Assembly: GCF_000020565.1 (NCBI RefSeq)
Contig: NC_010830.1
Span: 1,034,001-1,098,000, forward strand
Direction: 5' to 3'
DNA from: Candidatus Amoebophilus asiaticus 5a2
GTDB taxonomy: Bacteria; Bacteroidota; Bacteroidia; Cytophagales; Amoebophilaceae
Length of the DNA: 64,000 nucleotides
In this document: piece after piece, positions 29,307 through 37,720 of the stretch
Numbering within the stretch: the first letter of the stretch is position 1
Layout: every line of letters begins with the position of its first letter
Made by a program: the position numbers and the translations under genes
The notes under the pieces: generated by a model
Seen by the model: the letters and a program-made list of their open reading frames with translations, nothing else
Database searches by the model: none
What the model was told of the DNA's origin: nothing

Positions 29307-29493
29307 GTACGCGTTCACGGGTCTGCCAATGCTAGAAACACGTTATTTTAAGTATAAGAAAACACTTGGTTGTTAAGAATAAAATACGTAGCAACTATAA
29401 AATCAACCATCAACAATAGTTTTTATAGCTAGTTGCTAAATATAATATGTATTCTTGGCTCATTTTAAAGGTAGTAGACCCATGAATGGATAC
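29307..29493. mobile_element. Miniature inverted-repeat element, copy 2 (187 bp)
   Basis: Begins GTACGCGTTCACGGGTCTGC and ends with an inverted copy (minus strand GTATCCATTCATGGGTCTAC). It is closely similar along its length to 11698-11894 and differs chiefly by lacking a 10-base insertion. No gene inside. Confidence 0.7.
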
Positions 29494-30040
29494 AAATAAG
29501 AAACCTTTGAAAATCAATTTTCTAGCAAGAGTTAATTAGTCAGTAGGCAGGTGTTGAATATTTGTTTGCGACATTATTTCTTATTCATATGTTTGTATAT
29601 ATGTTCTTGAATTTTCTTTAATAGGAATGATTGGCTTAATTAGTTGGCTCATCACAACTTTATAAAAGCAAGCTTACCTATATTCTGGCTATGGCTGCTC
29701 TTCTTCTTGCTTTTTATAATTGATGGTATAGCTGCTTTTTTGATTGCTTTTGCATGTTTATACACATTGCATATGCCAGCAGGAATAAATGAAGAAGATC
29801 CCAGATTGCCTAGCTTTTATTGTGTATTCTAACTTTCTAGTATTGTTTTTCAAGTGATTATGAGTGAGCATAATGCTATATACTACCAGGTATTAATCAA
29901 TTTAAATTCCCCAGATTTTACAAGAGGTATTTTTTACCTAAATGTTTGTGAGATTTTTGTATTTAACCAAAAATTGCTGTAAATAATGGTTCTATGTTAT
30001 TGAATAAAATACTCAACGAACCTTTTATTAATTACGAGCT
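29494..30040. other. Mostly non-coding; weak 62-codon ORF at 29644-29832
   Basis: A TTG-started frame at 29644-29832 (+) would give a hydrophobic peptide with one or two membrane helices (PIFWLWLLFFLLFIIDGIAA). It has no clear ribosome-binding site or family match and may be a gene remnant. Otherwise nothing is seen before the start of the symporter fusion. Confidence 0.3.
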
Positions 30041-33000
30041 ATGATAGATATCATCATTTTTATTGTTTTCTTGCTCCTTAACCTTATTATAGGAATCCTT
30101 TACCGTGGTAAGCAACAATCTTTTAAAGAATATGCCATCGGAAATAAAAACTTTTCTACAGCTGCACTAATTGCTACCCTTGTGGCTACCCAGGCTTCTG
30201 GTAGCATGTTTCTTAATGGACTAGAACAAACTTACACCAATGGGTTATACTATGTCCTGGCAAGTGTAATAGGAAGTTTCTTGGGGTTATTAATTACAGG
30301 GTACATCATAGGGCCTCGTTTAGGGAACTTTTTAAACTGCGTTTCTATAGCCGATATCATGAGCAGCGTTTATGGTAAAGGTGTACAATTGATTACTGCT
30401 ATCTGCACCGTATTAGCAACAATAGGCTACATAGCTATTCAATTTAAAGTAATATCAAGAATTTTGGAGGCCCTATTTAACTATCAAGGACCTGAAGTTA
30501 CTGTTATTGCAGCTACCATTATTATTATTTATTCAGCGTTTGGAGGCATTAAATCCGTTACTTTTACAGATGTCATTCAATTCATTACTTTTGGCACTTT
30601 GCTTCCTGTTTTAGCCTTGGCCATTTGGCACCACATTCCCAATATTAGCCAGGTAATACATACCCTCTCAGAAAATCCTAATTTTAATTTTGAACACGTG
30701 ATCAGTTGGAGTCCTCAGTTTATAGGGACCTTGGCTTTTATGTTTGTGCTTATAGTTCCTGGTTTACCTCCTGAGATATTTCAGCGTATGGCCATGGCAC
30801 GAAATACTAGTCAGATAAAACGTGCTATCGCCTATGCGGCGGTACTTTGGGTTTTAATACAACTATTTATAGTCTGGATCGCTGTTTTACTTTTGTCTGA
30901 TAATCCACATTTAACTACCAATCAAGTAGTAGGGTATATGATTAAGACATACACCTATACAGGCCTTAAAGGATTTTTAGGGGTAGGTGTTATTGCTTTG
31001 GCTATGTCCACAGCAGACAGTGCGCTAAACTCTTGTGCGGTACTAGTTGCTAATGATATTCTCCCTCCTTTAAAAATTACTAAACAAGCCTCTGTACAAG
31101 CAGCTGCTATTGCGACTTTTGCCATAGGATTTTTGGCTGTCCTATTAACGCTCTCTATTCAAAATATTTTACAAATTATATTGCTCTTTTCTAATTTCTC
31201 TTTGCCTATCCTCACTATCCCCATGTTGCTTACTATCTTCGGATTTCGTACTAGTAGGCGAGTTATTTACATAGGTATGGGGGCTGGTTTTGTTATGACT
31301 GCTCTTCTATTACTCTATTTCAAAAATGTTAATAGTTTCTTTCCCGGTATGATGGCTAACCTCATTTTCCTAGTAGGTAGCCACTATTTGCTCAAAGAAG
31401 AAGGGGGTTGGATAAAACAAGAAACAGAAGCAGGGATAGAAGCCATTACCTGGAAAGATCGATGGACTCAATTAAAGTCCTTTAACTTACCAGCTTACCT
31501 TGAAAAAAATCTGCCTGAACAAGAGTATTATTATCCTTTGCTAGCCTTTTATTCACTTATTGCTACGTATGTCTCGCTATACCATTTACCACATGTTATC
31601 GAGCAAGAGTATCTAATGCTTTATAGAACCATCCAATATTCCGTACTTGTGATTACTACAAGTTTATTGGGCTTTCAAATTTGGCCAGCTCCACTAAAAA
31701 ACAAGCGATTATTAGCATGGGTGTGGCCTTTACTTATCTTCTATACGCTCTTTTTTGTAGGAGGCATGATTGTGATTATGAGTGGATTTCAATCAAGTCA
31801 AATTTTAATATTTATGCTAAGCCTTGTGATGATTGCCTTATTTACTTATTTGCCATTAGCGCTCACATTAGCTATAGCTGGAATAATAGTTGCTGCAGGG
31901 GTATTTAAGTGGGTTACAGGCCAAGACATCTCACCTAATCAAGCAATACCTATTTCTTTTCATTTTAGTCATGGGTTGCTCTTATTTAGTAGTTTACTCA
32001 TAGCCTTATTTAGATTTAAACAAAGTAAAGAAACTCTGCAAAAGAAGAATGCTTACCTAATGACTCTTAATAACCAGTCTAAAGAAGAAATGCAGGAGGT
32101 ACTTAGATATAGGGAGGAAATACTAAAAGACCTTACTAAAGAAGATACGCTTCTTTTTGATGAGACGATGGCTGCTTATATGAGGCAGGCTATTTATCGC
32201 ATGACAGATTACATGCGACTCGATGTAAAAAGGATAAGTATGGAGGAGTTAATTTCTGAAGTTAGAGAAACTATCAAGTTAAGTGACTTTCCACAAATGC
32301 CAGACCTTTTAATCCAGAATAAATCCAAGCAACCTACTATAGAAGTAGATAGGGAAAGAATAAAGCAAATGCTTGCAAACAGTATTACATACCTTTATCA
32401 AAGTAGCAATGCCACAAGGCCCATTACAATTGCCTTAGAAGATGCCAAATTAGGCTACAGTGTTGCCCATATGCAAAACTATGCGCGGGAATCAAATGCC
32501 ATTAGGATTGTTTTAACAATAGAAAAGTCTTTACCAAAAATACAACCTATTTACAATCTCAATCACAATTCTATAGTGGACCAAGTGGCCCGTGATAGAA
32601 ACCGCCGTATGCTCTTGCAAAATGCTCGTATTGTAGATGCTCATTATGGTTATGCAGAACTAGACAGCCATATTATTACCCATTTATATGTTATTCCTGT
32701 AAACCTCCGAGAGGTACGAGGTAAGGTCATGGAAATTATTAGAGAGCCTGCTGTTGTGGATCCAGCAGAGTTAAATCACCCCCTGTCAATTAAGGTTGAA
32801 GAAGAGCTCAAAAATAAATTAACTGCTAAAGGAATAGATTTTAAACCTATAAGTAAAGCACTCAATGTAATAAAAAGATACCATGCAGGAGTAAAAAGAA
32901 AGTCAGGAGAGCCTTTCTTTACGCATCCTATTGCTGCTGCTTTAATCCTTTTAGAATACTGCCAGGACCCAGATGCAGTTATAGCAGCACTTTTGCATGA

Positions 33001-33358
33001 TACAGTGGAAGACACCGGGCTTTCTCTTATTCAGATAAAGATTATGTTTGGAGAGACAGTCGCTTTTTTAGTGCAAAAGGTGACTAATTTAGAAGAAAAT
33101 AGAAAACGCCTGATGCTTGAAGATCATGAAAACATTGCACGTCTTATCAATTATGAAGACAAGCGAGCAGCCTATGTAAAACTAGCTGATCGCATGCATA
33201 ACATGCGCACCATCAGTGGCCATTCTTCCCTTGCCAAACAGAAGCATATTGCTTCTGAAACCTTAAATTTCTTTGTACCTCTGGCAAAAAATCTAGAATT
33301 GACAACTGTATCACAGGAATTGGAAATATTAAGTCTAGAAGTACTAAAGAAAAAATAA
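30041..33358 (+). CDS. Sodium:solute symporter fused to a RelA/SpoT-type HD (ppGpp hydrolase) domain
   Basis: 1105 residues in one unbroken frame. Residues 1-450 form an SSS-family (SLC5) symporter with about 13 helices (IAIGNKNFS-like AIGNKNFSTAALIATLVATQ, GFLGVGVIALAMSTADSALN). Residues 510-660 add further hydrophobic segments, and 670-900 resemble a sensor-kinase helical and ATPase region without clear N, G1 or G2 boxes. Residues 925-1105 are a RelA/SpoT HD domain: RKSGEP (953-958), THP (His962), HDTVED (His986, Asp987, Glu990, Asp991) and LADRMHNMRT (Asp1050). All metal and catalytic positions known from SpoT hydrolases appear present; no synthetase domain follows. Predicted role: membrane transport linked to alarmone breakdown (inference). 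rnhB follows after 6 bases. Confidence 0.9.
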   Translation: MIDIIIFIVFLLLNLIIGILYRGKQQSFKEYAIGNKNFSTAALIATLVATQASGSMFLNGLEQTYTNGLYYVLASVIGSFLGLLITGYIIGPRLGNFLNCVSIADIMSSVYGKGVQLITAICTVLATIGYIAIQFKVISRILEALFNYQGPEVTVIAATIIIIYSAFGGIKSVTFTDVIQFITFGTLLPVLALAIWHHIPNISQVIHTLSENPNFNFEHVISWSPQFIGTLAFMFVLIVPGLPPEIFQRMAMARNTSQIKRAIAYAAVLWVLIQLFIVWIAVLLLSDNPHLTTNQVVGYMIKTYTYTGLKGFLGVGVIALAMSTADSALNSCAVLVANDILPPLKITKQASVQAAAIATFAIGFLAVLLTLSIQNILQIILLFSNFSLPILTIPMLLTIFGFRTSRRVIYIGMGAGFVMTALLLLYFKNVNSFFPGMMANLIFLVGSHYLLKEEGGWIKQETEAGIEAITWKDRWTQLKSFNLPAYLEKNLPEQEYYYPLLAFYSLIATYVSLYHLPHVIEQEYLMLYRTIQYSVLVITTSLLGFQIWPAPLKNKRLLAWVWPLLIFYTLFFVGGMIVIMSGFQSSQILIFMLSLVMIALFTYLPLALTLAIAGIIVAAGVFKWVTGQDISPNQAIPISFHFSHGLLLFSSLLIALFRFKQSKETLQKKNAYLMTLNNQSKEEMQEVLRYREEILKDLTKEDTLLFDETMAAYMRQAIYRMTDYMRLDVKRISMEELISEVRETIKLSDFPQMPDLLIQNKSKQPTIEVDRERIKQMLANSITYLYQSSNATRPITIALEDAKLGYSVAHMQNYARESNAIRIVLTIEKSLPKIQPIYNLNHNSIVDQVARDRNRRMLLQNARIVDAHYGYAELDSHIITHLYVIPVNLREVRGKVMEIIREPAVVDPAELNHPLSIKVEEELKNKLTAKGIDFKPISKALNVIKRYHAGVKRKSGEPFFTHPIAAALILLEYCQDPDAVIAALLHDTVEDTGLSLIQIKIMFGETVAFLVQKVTNLEENRKRLMLEDHENIARLINYEDKRAAYVKLADRMHNMRTISGHSSLAKQKHIASETLNFFVPLAKNLELTTVSQELEILSLEVLKKK

Positions 33359-33364
33359 ATAGGC

Positions 33365-33961
33365 ATGTTTATGAAGGAAACTTTCAATCAGTTAGTGGCT
33401 GGATGTGACGAAGTCGGCAGAGGATGCTTAGCAGGGCCGGTTGTAGCAGCGGCAGTAATATTACCTCTTCAATATTATTACTTTTTATTAAAGGATTCCA
33501 AAAAGCTTACCCCTAAGCAAAGAATAGAAATAGCAGCTATTATCAAAAAAGAAGCCATTGACTGGGCTATTGGCTGTGCAACACCAGAAGAAATTGACCA
33601 AGTCAATATTTCTAATGCTACTCATTTAGCCATGCATCGGGCTATTAATAAGCTGATCGTAAAGCCAGAACTGCTGCTCATAGATGGCAATAAATTTCTA
33701 CCCTATCCTAATATCGAGCATGAGTGTATTGTCAAAGGTGATAAAAAAGTTAATTCCATAGCTGCTGCGTCTATTATAGACAAAGTATACCGGGACGAGT
33801 ATATGCAGGAGCTAGCGGAAAGAGAACCTGGCTACAATTGGGAAATCAATATGGGTTATCCTACCAAAGAGCACTACCAAGCTATCTATGAGCTTGGAAT
33901 GAGCTTTCACCACCGTAAAAGCTTTAGTTTGGTCGCCAAACATTTACAGCCTAGCTTGTAG
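33365..33961 (+). CDS. rnhB: Ribonuclease HII
   Basis: 198 residues, normal length. It removes ribonucleotides and RNA from RNA:DNA hybrids. Seen: AGCDEVGRGCLAGPVVAAAV with the Asp-Glu metal pair, KDSKKLTPKQR, LLIDGNKFL with the third acid, and AAASIIDKVYRDEYM. It starts 6 bases after the symporter-HD gene, so it is translated from the same message. Confidence 0.95.
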   Translation: MFMKETFNQLVAGCDEVGRGCLAGPVVAAAVILPLQYYYFLLKDSKKLTPKQRIEIAAIIKKEAIDWAIGCATPEEIDQVNISNATHLAMHRAINKLIVKPELLLIDGNKFLPYPNIEHECIVKGDKKVNSIAAASIIDKVYRDEYMQELAEREPGYNWEINMGYPTKEHYQAIYELGMSFHHRKSFSLVAKHLQPSL

Positions 33962-34088
33962 TACGTTTAAAATTTTTCCGTCTACCTTTCTTTAAACTCT
34001 GTTTATTCTTTAACATGAACTCACGCTTATATCCGTTAGTTAACATTAAAACCATAAGTTTCTGTACGAATTCCCCCACTAGTCCAAA

Positions 34089-34373
34089 TTACTTAAATTT
34101 TTGAGGTATATCCAGTAAGGGTGAAAAGTCTACTTTCCAAATATCCAATTCAAATAAATTACCCTTATCATCTATATACAAGGATGCGATAACATCTATT
34201 CCATCTTTATCTTTAAATTGGCATTCACTAATCTGCTTGCCGAACATACGATCATTCTTTGTAATATCATATGGGAATAATAACAAGCTACCCATTTTGC
34301 CATCATTCATTGGCCGAACTAGTAAGTTATCTTTCCAATTTGCAGGAAGGCGACTTTTAGACTTTTTTACCAA
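34089..34373 (-). CDS. Immunity-like protein (resembles DUF6984)
   Basis: At least 94 residues. The end CQFKDKDGIDVIASLYIDD then GNLFELDIWKVDFSPLLDIP matches what I recall of DUF6984, a family found beside polymorphic toxins. The start is uncertain: TTG at 34373 gives MVKKSK, but the same frame runs back to about 34430 (QLNRKLLLSEERLLDFLVKK), which looks like the true N terminus yet has no standard start codon before a TAG. It follows a decayed orphan toxin tip (34411-34637), the usual toxin-immunity order. Likely the third immunity gene of the array. Confidence 0.6.
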   Translation of the reverse strand: MVKKSKSRLPANWKDNLLVRPMNDGKMGSLLLFPYDITKNDRMFGKQISECQFKDKDGIDVIASLYIDDKGNLFELDIWKVDFSPLLDIPQKFK

Positions 34374-34410
34374 AAAGTCTAAAAGTCTTTCTTCAGATAA
34401 TAAAAGTTTT

Positions 34411-34637
34411 CTATTTAACTGAATGTATTCTACCTATATTTATAATTCCATCCGCTAGCTTAAACGCTGTATATTGAATTTTAACTTCTCCAATTTGTAC
34501 TACTTGATTAAAAGGCTTTCCTTCTATTATTTGATTATTTGAGCACTTACACTTTTAAAATGTTTTTCTATAACCGACTGTACCATTTTACGATCTACGC
34601 CCAGAGCATCAATATGCCGAAATGAATATTTTATTTA
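34411..34637 (-). pseudogene. Orphan polymorphic-toxin C-terminal fragment 3 (frameshifted)
   Basis: Directly after the stop of the 34640-34930 gene the frame reads SFRHIDALGVDRKMVQSVIE and KHFKSVSAQII, then shifts to NQIIEGKPFNQVVQIGEVKI and QYTAFKLADGIINIGRIHSV, ending at TAG 34411-34413. The NQIIEGKP...YTAFKLxDGxINIGRIH pattern is like the tips of secreted toxins. No start codon. Domain family not identified. Confidence 0.55.
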
Positions 34638-34639
34638 GC

Positions 34640-34930
34640 TTAAAATGCTGTTCGGTTTTCAATGCTTAATGCCTTCAAAATAGATGCAAGCCTCTTTAAA
34701 TCATAAGTAATTGCATCATCTGACTTAATAAGTCGTTGTATCTCTTCCAAATCATCTGACAACTGATCTAAAGTAATGTTTTTAGGATCCTGGTATGGAT
34801 TGTATAATTCTTCTTCGGAAATATCCCAATAGAAATCATTATTCAATTCAATTTCATTTCCTTTACTTTCTTTAAGTTTTGAAAGTAGAAGTGAAGTAAC
34901 CTTTTCTATATCATCAATTTTTACTTTCAT
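34640..34930 (-). CDS. Small acidic immunity-like protein
   Basis: 96 residues, acidic: MKVKIDDIEKVTSLLLSKLK, then IELNNDFYWDISEEELYNPY, PKNITLDQLSDDLEEIQRLI and DLKRLASILKALS. The D-x-YWxI...P...LxxLxDD pattern resembles contact-dependent-inhibition and polymorphic-toxin immunity proteins. It starts 2 bases after the stop of an orphan toxin tip. Small, acidic and toxin-adjacent: an antitoxin by context. Function not proven. Confidence 0.65.
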   Translation of the reverse strand: MKVKIDDIEKVTSLLLSKLKESKGNEIELNNDFYWDISEEELYNPYQDPKNITLDQLSDDLEEIQRLIKSDDAITYDLKRLASILKALSIENRTAF

Positions 34931-34932
34931 AG

Positions 34933-35199
34933 TTATTTCCCATTAATGATTTTTTGAATGTTGTCTCGGAATGCATTAATCGCTTGCTGAAGATGATTAA
35001 TCCTTGATTGAATGATTTTCTGCCTTACCACCTCATTTGGAGCATTTTTAAGAAATCCTTTATTATCAAACTTCATAGGGTCTTTTATATACTCCGCAAG
35101 CTTAGCTTCGTGTTTAGCTATCTGTCTTTCAAGTGAAGAAATAGACTTTAACTGTGGATTTGTAAGATTAACTTCCCCATTAGTGACAGCTGCTACAAC
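34933..35199 (-). pseudogene. Orphan polymorphic-toxin C-terminal domain 2
   Basis: An 89-codon frame without a start codon: AVTNGEVNLTNPQLKSISSL, ERQIAKHEAKLAEYIKDPMK, FDNKGFLKNAPNEVVRQKII, SRINHLQQAINAFRDNIQKI. The block HExKLxxYIKDPxKxDNKGxLKNAP is, from memory, a recurring C-terminal tip of secreted polymorphic toxins. It overlaps the last bases of the preceding immunity gene (stop at 35193). It is either a silent cassette for recombination into the main toxin gene or a relic. Confidence 0.6.
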
Positions 35200-35663
35200 T
35201 CAACATCTATGTTATCTATAAACTCCTTTTTACCATTAATGTTTTTCACAAAAAAGAACCCCAAACTGTCAAATTTTAAACTCGTATATCCAACAACCTT
35301 ATCCGTTTTATTGAGTTCCGCTACTTTAACACTATCAAGCGGAGAAAAACTACTTTGAAATGATACGAATGCAAACTTCTTTTCAGAATTATCTTTACTC
35401 CTTACCTCAATAAAATCTATTGAAGCATAGTCATCATAGTTAAAATTGTATTTAGCAATTGTATATTTGAAAGCAACTTCTCCAGTTAGTGAAGAACAGA
35501 CAATATTCTTATATAAGGCTTCCGCTATATTATCCCAATCATCATAAGCTTCTCCTTCTTTCCATTTGATTTTTGCTTTTTCAAGCCATGGGATTACTGC
35601 AAGTAATACTTCTCTGAATATGTCTAATAGTTCGCTTACAGATATCTTCCAATTATTGCTCAT
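35193..35663 (-). CDS. Immunity-like protein for the main toxin
   Basis: 156 residues from ATG 35663, two bases after the toxin stop; a longer frame exists upstream but is read through toxin codons. Seen: MSNNWKISVSELLDIFREVL, PWLEKAKIKWKEGEAYDDWD, IAEALYKNIVCSSL and a beta-rich C-terminal half (FVSFQSSFSPLDSV). No signal peptide, so it acts in the cytoplasm. Family name not known to me. Its place immediately after the toxin tip argues for immunity. Confidence 0.65.
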   Translation of the reverse strand: MSNNWKISVSELLDIFREVLLAVIPWLEKAKIKWKEGEAYDDWDNIAEALYKNIVCSSLTGEVAFKYTIAKYNFNYDDYASIDFIEVRSKDNSEKKFAFVSFQSSFSPLDSVKVAELNKTDKVVGYTSLKFDSLGFFFVKNINGKKEFIDNIDVEL

Positions 35664-35665
35664 GA

Positions 35666-36100
35666 TTAATTTCCCCATACTTGTTTTAAAAGATTCAAAT
35701 GTTCTTGTGTCGGAGTAACTTTTGGCCCAAAACCTTGTCCAGGTATTACTGATTTTGCTCTGTCTTTGGTAATGTCCCAAATAACTTTCTCAGCATTATC
35801 CGTAATAAAAATCCTTCCTTGGCTACCTTTTACCACACTATTTGCAGGGCCAGTTAAAGTTTTTACCAACTGCCCACTACGCCCCCCACTAAGCACAATG
35901 TCAGTACGAATTGATAGGTTACTTCCCCCCTTAACAACCCCTCTGGCCAACTTCGCCCCCTCTACCACGCCTTCTCCCACTTTAGTCCCTTGCTGCACTC
36001 TCTTAATAAATTGGACTCCCTTGATAACACCTTTCCTGGCCCCTTTAATTATCTGTCCCCCAAAGATAATTTGTACTGCCTCTGCTGGAATATACCCCAA
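35666..36100 (-). pseudogene. Polymorphic toxin tip, separated from its N-terminal part by an in-frame TAG
   Basis: 144 codons in the same frame as the upstream 36101-37720 segment, separated only by TAG (…GQDK, stop, LGYIPAEAVQ). It holds a Gly-rich hydrophobic pre-toxin segment (IIFGGQIIKGARKGVIKGVQ) and the tip SGGRSGQLVKTLTGPANSVV, GSQGRIFITDNAEKVIWDIT, KDRAKSVIPGQGFGPKVTPT. This layout (linker, variable tip, adjacent immunity) fits polymorphic toxins; the toxic activity is not identifiable. A TTG directly after the stop could restart translation. Confidence 0.6.
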
Positions 36101-37720
36101 CTACTTATCTTGCCCTAAATGGTAATTCTCTGCATCAAATGCACGACGGTAAAGTGCCTCCCTCCTTTTTATTTCATGAGCAGCCTGCATACGAGCTTTA
36201 TAAGCCTCTGGGTCTTCCCAGGCTTGTTTTGTTTCATCAAACAATTTTTTACAAAATTCTCCTAAGTTAGCCCAGCCCTGTTTCATACCTAGCTTATCTT
36301 CCCACTTTACCAATGATTCAATTCCTTTCATCCCTAAATTATCTAATAAGACAGGTACATCTACTAAAAATAGTTTTCCTGTATCATAAAAACTTTCAAC
36401 AAATCCTTTTATACCTTCTGCTGTCCTTCTTAACCCGCTTGGTCTGTGCGAACAGCATAATAGATCTCGTAAAGAGTTAAGAATAGTTGCTTCAATTTCT
36501 TCTGATTCTTGACGAAATTCTCTTGACTGATTTATCTCTAATGGTAGTATAATATGCGGTAATATTGTAGCCCTAATATGTCTCTCGTCAGCTTTTAACT
36601 CTGCTTGCTGGCATAGAGCCATAACTTCTATTCCTAACGCTATAACTTGGCTGTAAAGCGGGTGGCTTTGGAATTTCTCTAGCTGTTTTACCCTTAACGC
36701 TTGTAAAGACTTATTATTGGGTTCTTTTTTGAGCTTCTCATCGATCATCAATAATACTACTCTACAATTAGTAAATTCAGCATCCTCTACACAAGATTTC
36801 ACTTGATCTTTAACCAAGCTTTTAAGTTGCTCTTTAGCTTGTCCTATTTTTATCAGCTCTTTTTCATGGGCTTTTTTGGGAGATGCTTCTTTTCTTCTGG
36901 CTTTTTGGTTAGCTCTTCTTTGTTCTTTTCTGGCTTGCCTTTTTGCTGCTGATTCTTTCTCTTTCTCATTTATACCTGCTTGGCTACTAGCCCTTTCTTG
37001 TTCTTCCTTTTGGCTTACTGTTTTCTCGTACTTAGCTTCTCTTTCTAAATGCTCCTCTACACCTTGCCTTTCTTCTTCTTCATCCTCCTCGCTACTGTTA
37101 GCATTCTCTTCTGCTGCTGGGAAATTAACAGTTATATCTAAAGTATCTATCAGTTTTTGCAAATTGAAGTTATTGCTGGAGTCTTCTGGAAAAATTTCCT
37201 CTAGTTGCGCTATGGTTATACCTGACTTATTGGTTATAGTTATTTCAGGCTTTTCGACTGACTTTCCTATGCTCTTAGCTAATTCTTCTTGCTCTTGCTC
37301 TATCCTTTTTGAAACATGCTTGGCTGCATAGCTAAAAGCTGACTTGTACTTATCCCATAAAACTTTCCTGTGAGTATAATCTCTAATCACCCCTTCAAGC
37401 TGACTTTTGGCTTCTTTCAAGTTCTCTATACTAGAACTCTTATCTTGCTTGGTCGAAAACTCCTCCAAGTGTTTTATAGCTGCTTCTACATGGGGCTTTA
37501 TCTCGCGTGCCGTTGCTATGATAATAACTGGGTCTGCTTCTTCCTCTTGTAGCCTGTTAATAGTTTCTATTCTTGTATCCAACACTTGCTTGATTTCACC
37601 TACGACTGCATTATACCTCTCCTTATCCAGGGCAGCTTCAACCTGTACAGATAGCTTTTCCAGCTCATTGAGTGAGTGCTTGCTCGAGGGAAGATCTGCT
37701 AATGCATTTATATTTTTCAT
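36101..37720 (-). CDS. Coiled-coil segment of the polymorphic toxin locus
   Basis: 539 residues, charged and helical: LSVQVEAALDKERYNAVVGE, acidic/Lys-rich stretches around 205-285 (EEDEEEERQG, KEQRRANQKARRKEAS) and a more globular end (KGFVESFYDTGKLFLVDVPV, LGEFCKKLFDETKQAWEDPE). There is no signal peptide. Its ATG lies inside the end of the upstream lipoprotein frame (56-base overlap), and it ends at TAG with the toxin tip continuing in frame. It is either a coupled second gene or the middle of one long gene broken by a frameshift and a stop. Confidence 0.65.
   Translation of the reverse strand: MKNINALADLPSSKHSLNELEKLSVQVEAALDKERYNAVVGEIKQVLDTRIETINRLQEEEADPVIIIATAREIKPHVEAAIKHLEEFSTKQDKSSSIENLKEAKSQLEGVIRDYTHRKVLWDKYKSAFSYAAKHVSKRIEQEQEELAKSIGKSVEKPEITITNKSGITIAQLEEIFPEDSSNNFNLQKLIDTLDITVNFPAAEENANSSEEDEEEERQGVEEHLEREAKYEKTVSQKEEQERASSQAGINEKEKESAAKRQARKEQRRANQKARRKEASPKKAHEKELIKIGQAKEQLKSLVKDQVKSCVEDAEFTNCRVVLLMIDEKLKKEPNNKSLQALRVKQLEKFQSHPLYSQVIALGIEVMALCQQAELKADERHIRATILPHIILPLEINQSREFRQESEEIEATILNSLRDLLCCSHRPSGLRRTAEGIKGFVESFYDTGKLFLVDVPVLLDNLGMKGIESLVKWEDKLGMKQGWANLGEFCKKLFDETKQAWEDPEAYKARMQAAHEIKRREALYRRAFDAENYHLGQDK

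Noticed and set aside
36876-37331. Hydrophobic Ser/Leu-rich frame on the plus strand
   Set aside because: Antisense of the Lys/Glu-rich coiled-coil segment of the toxin locus.
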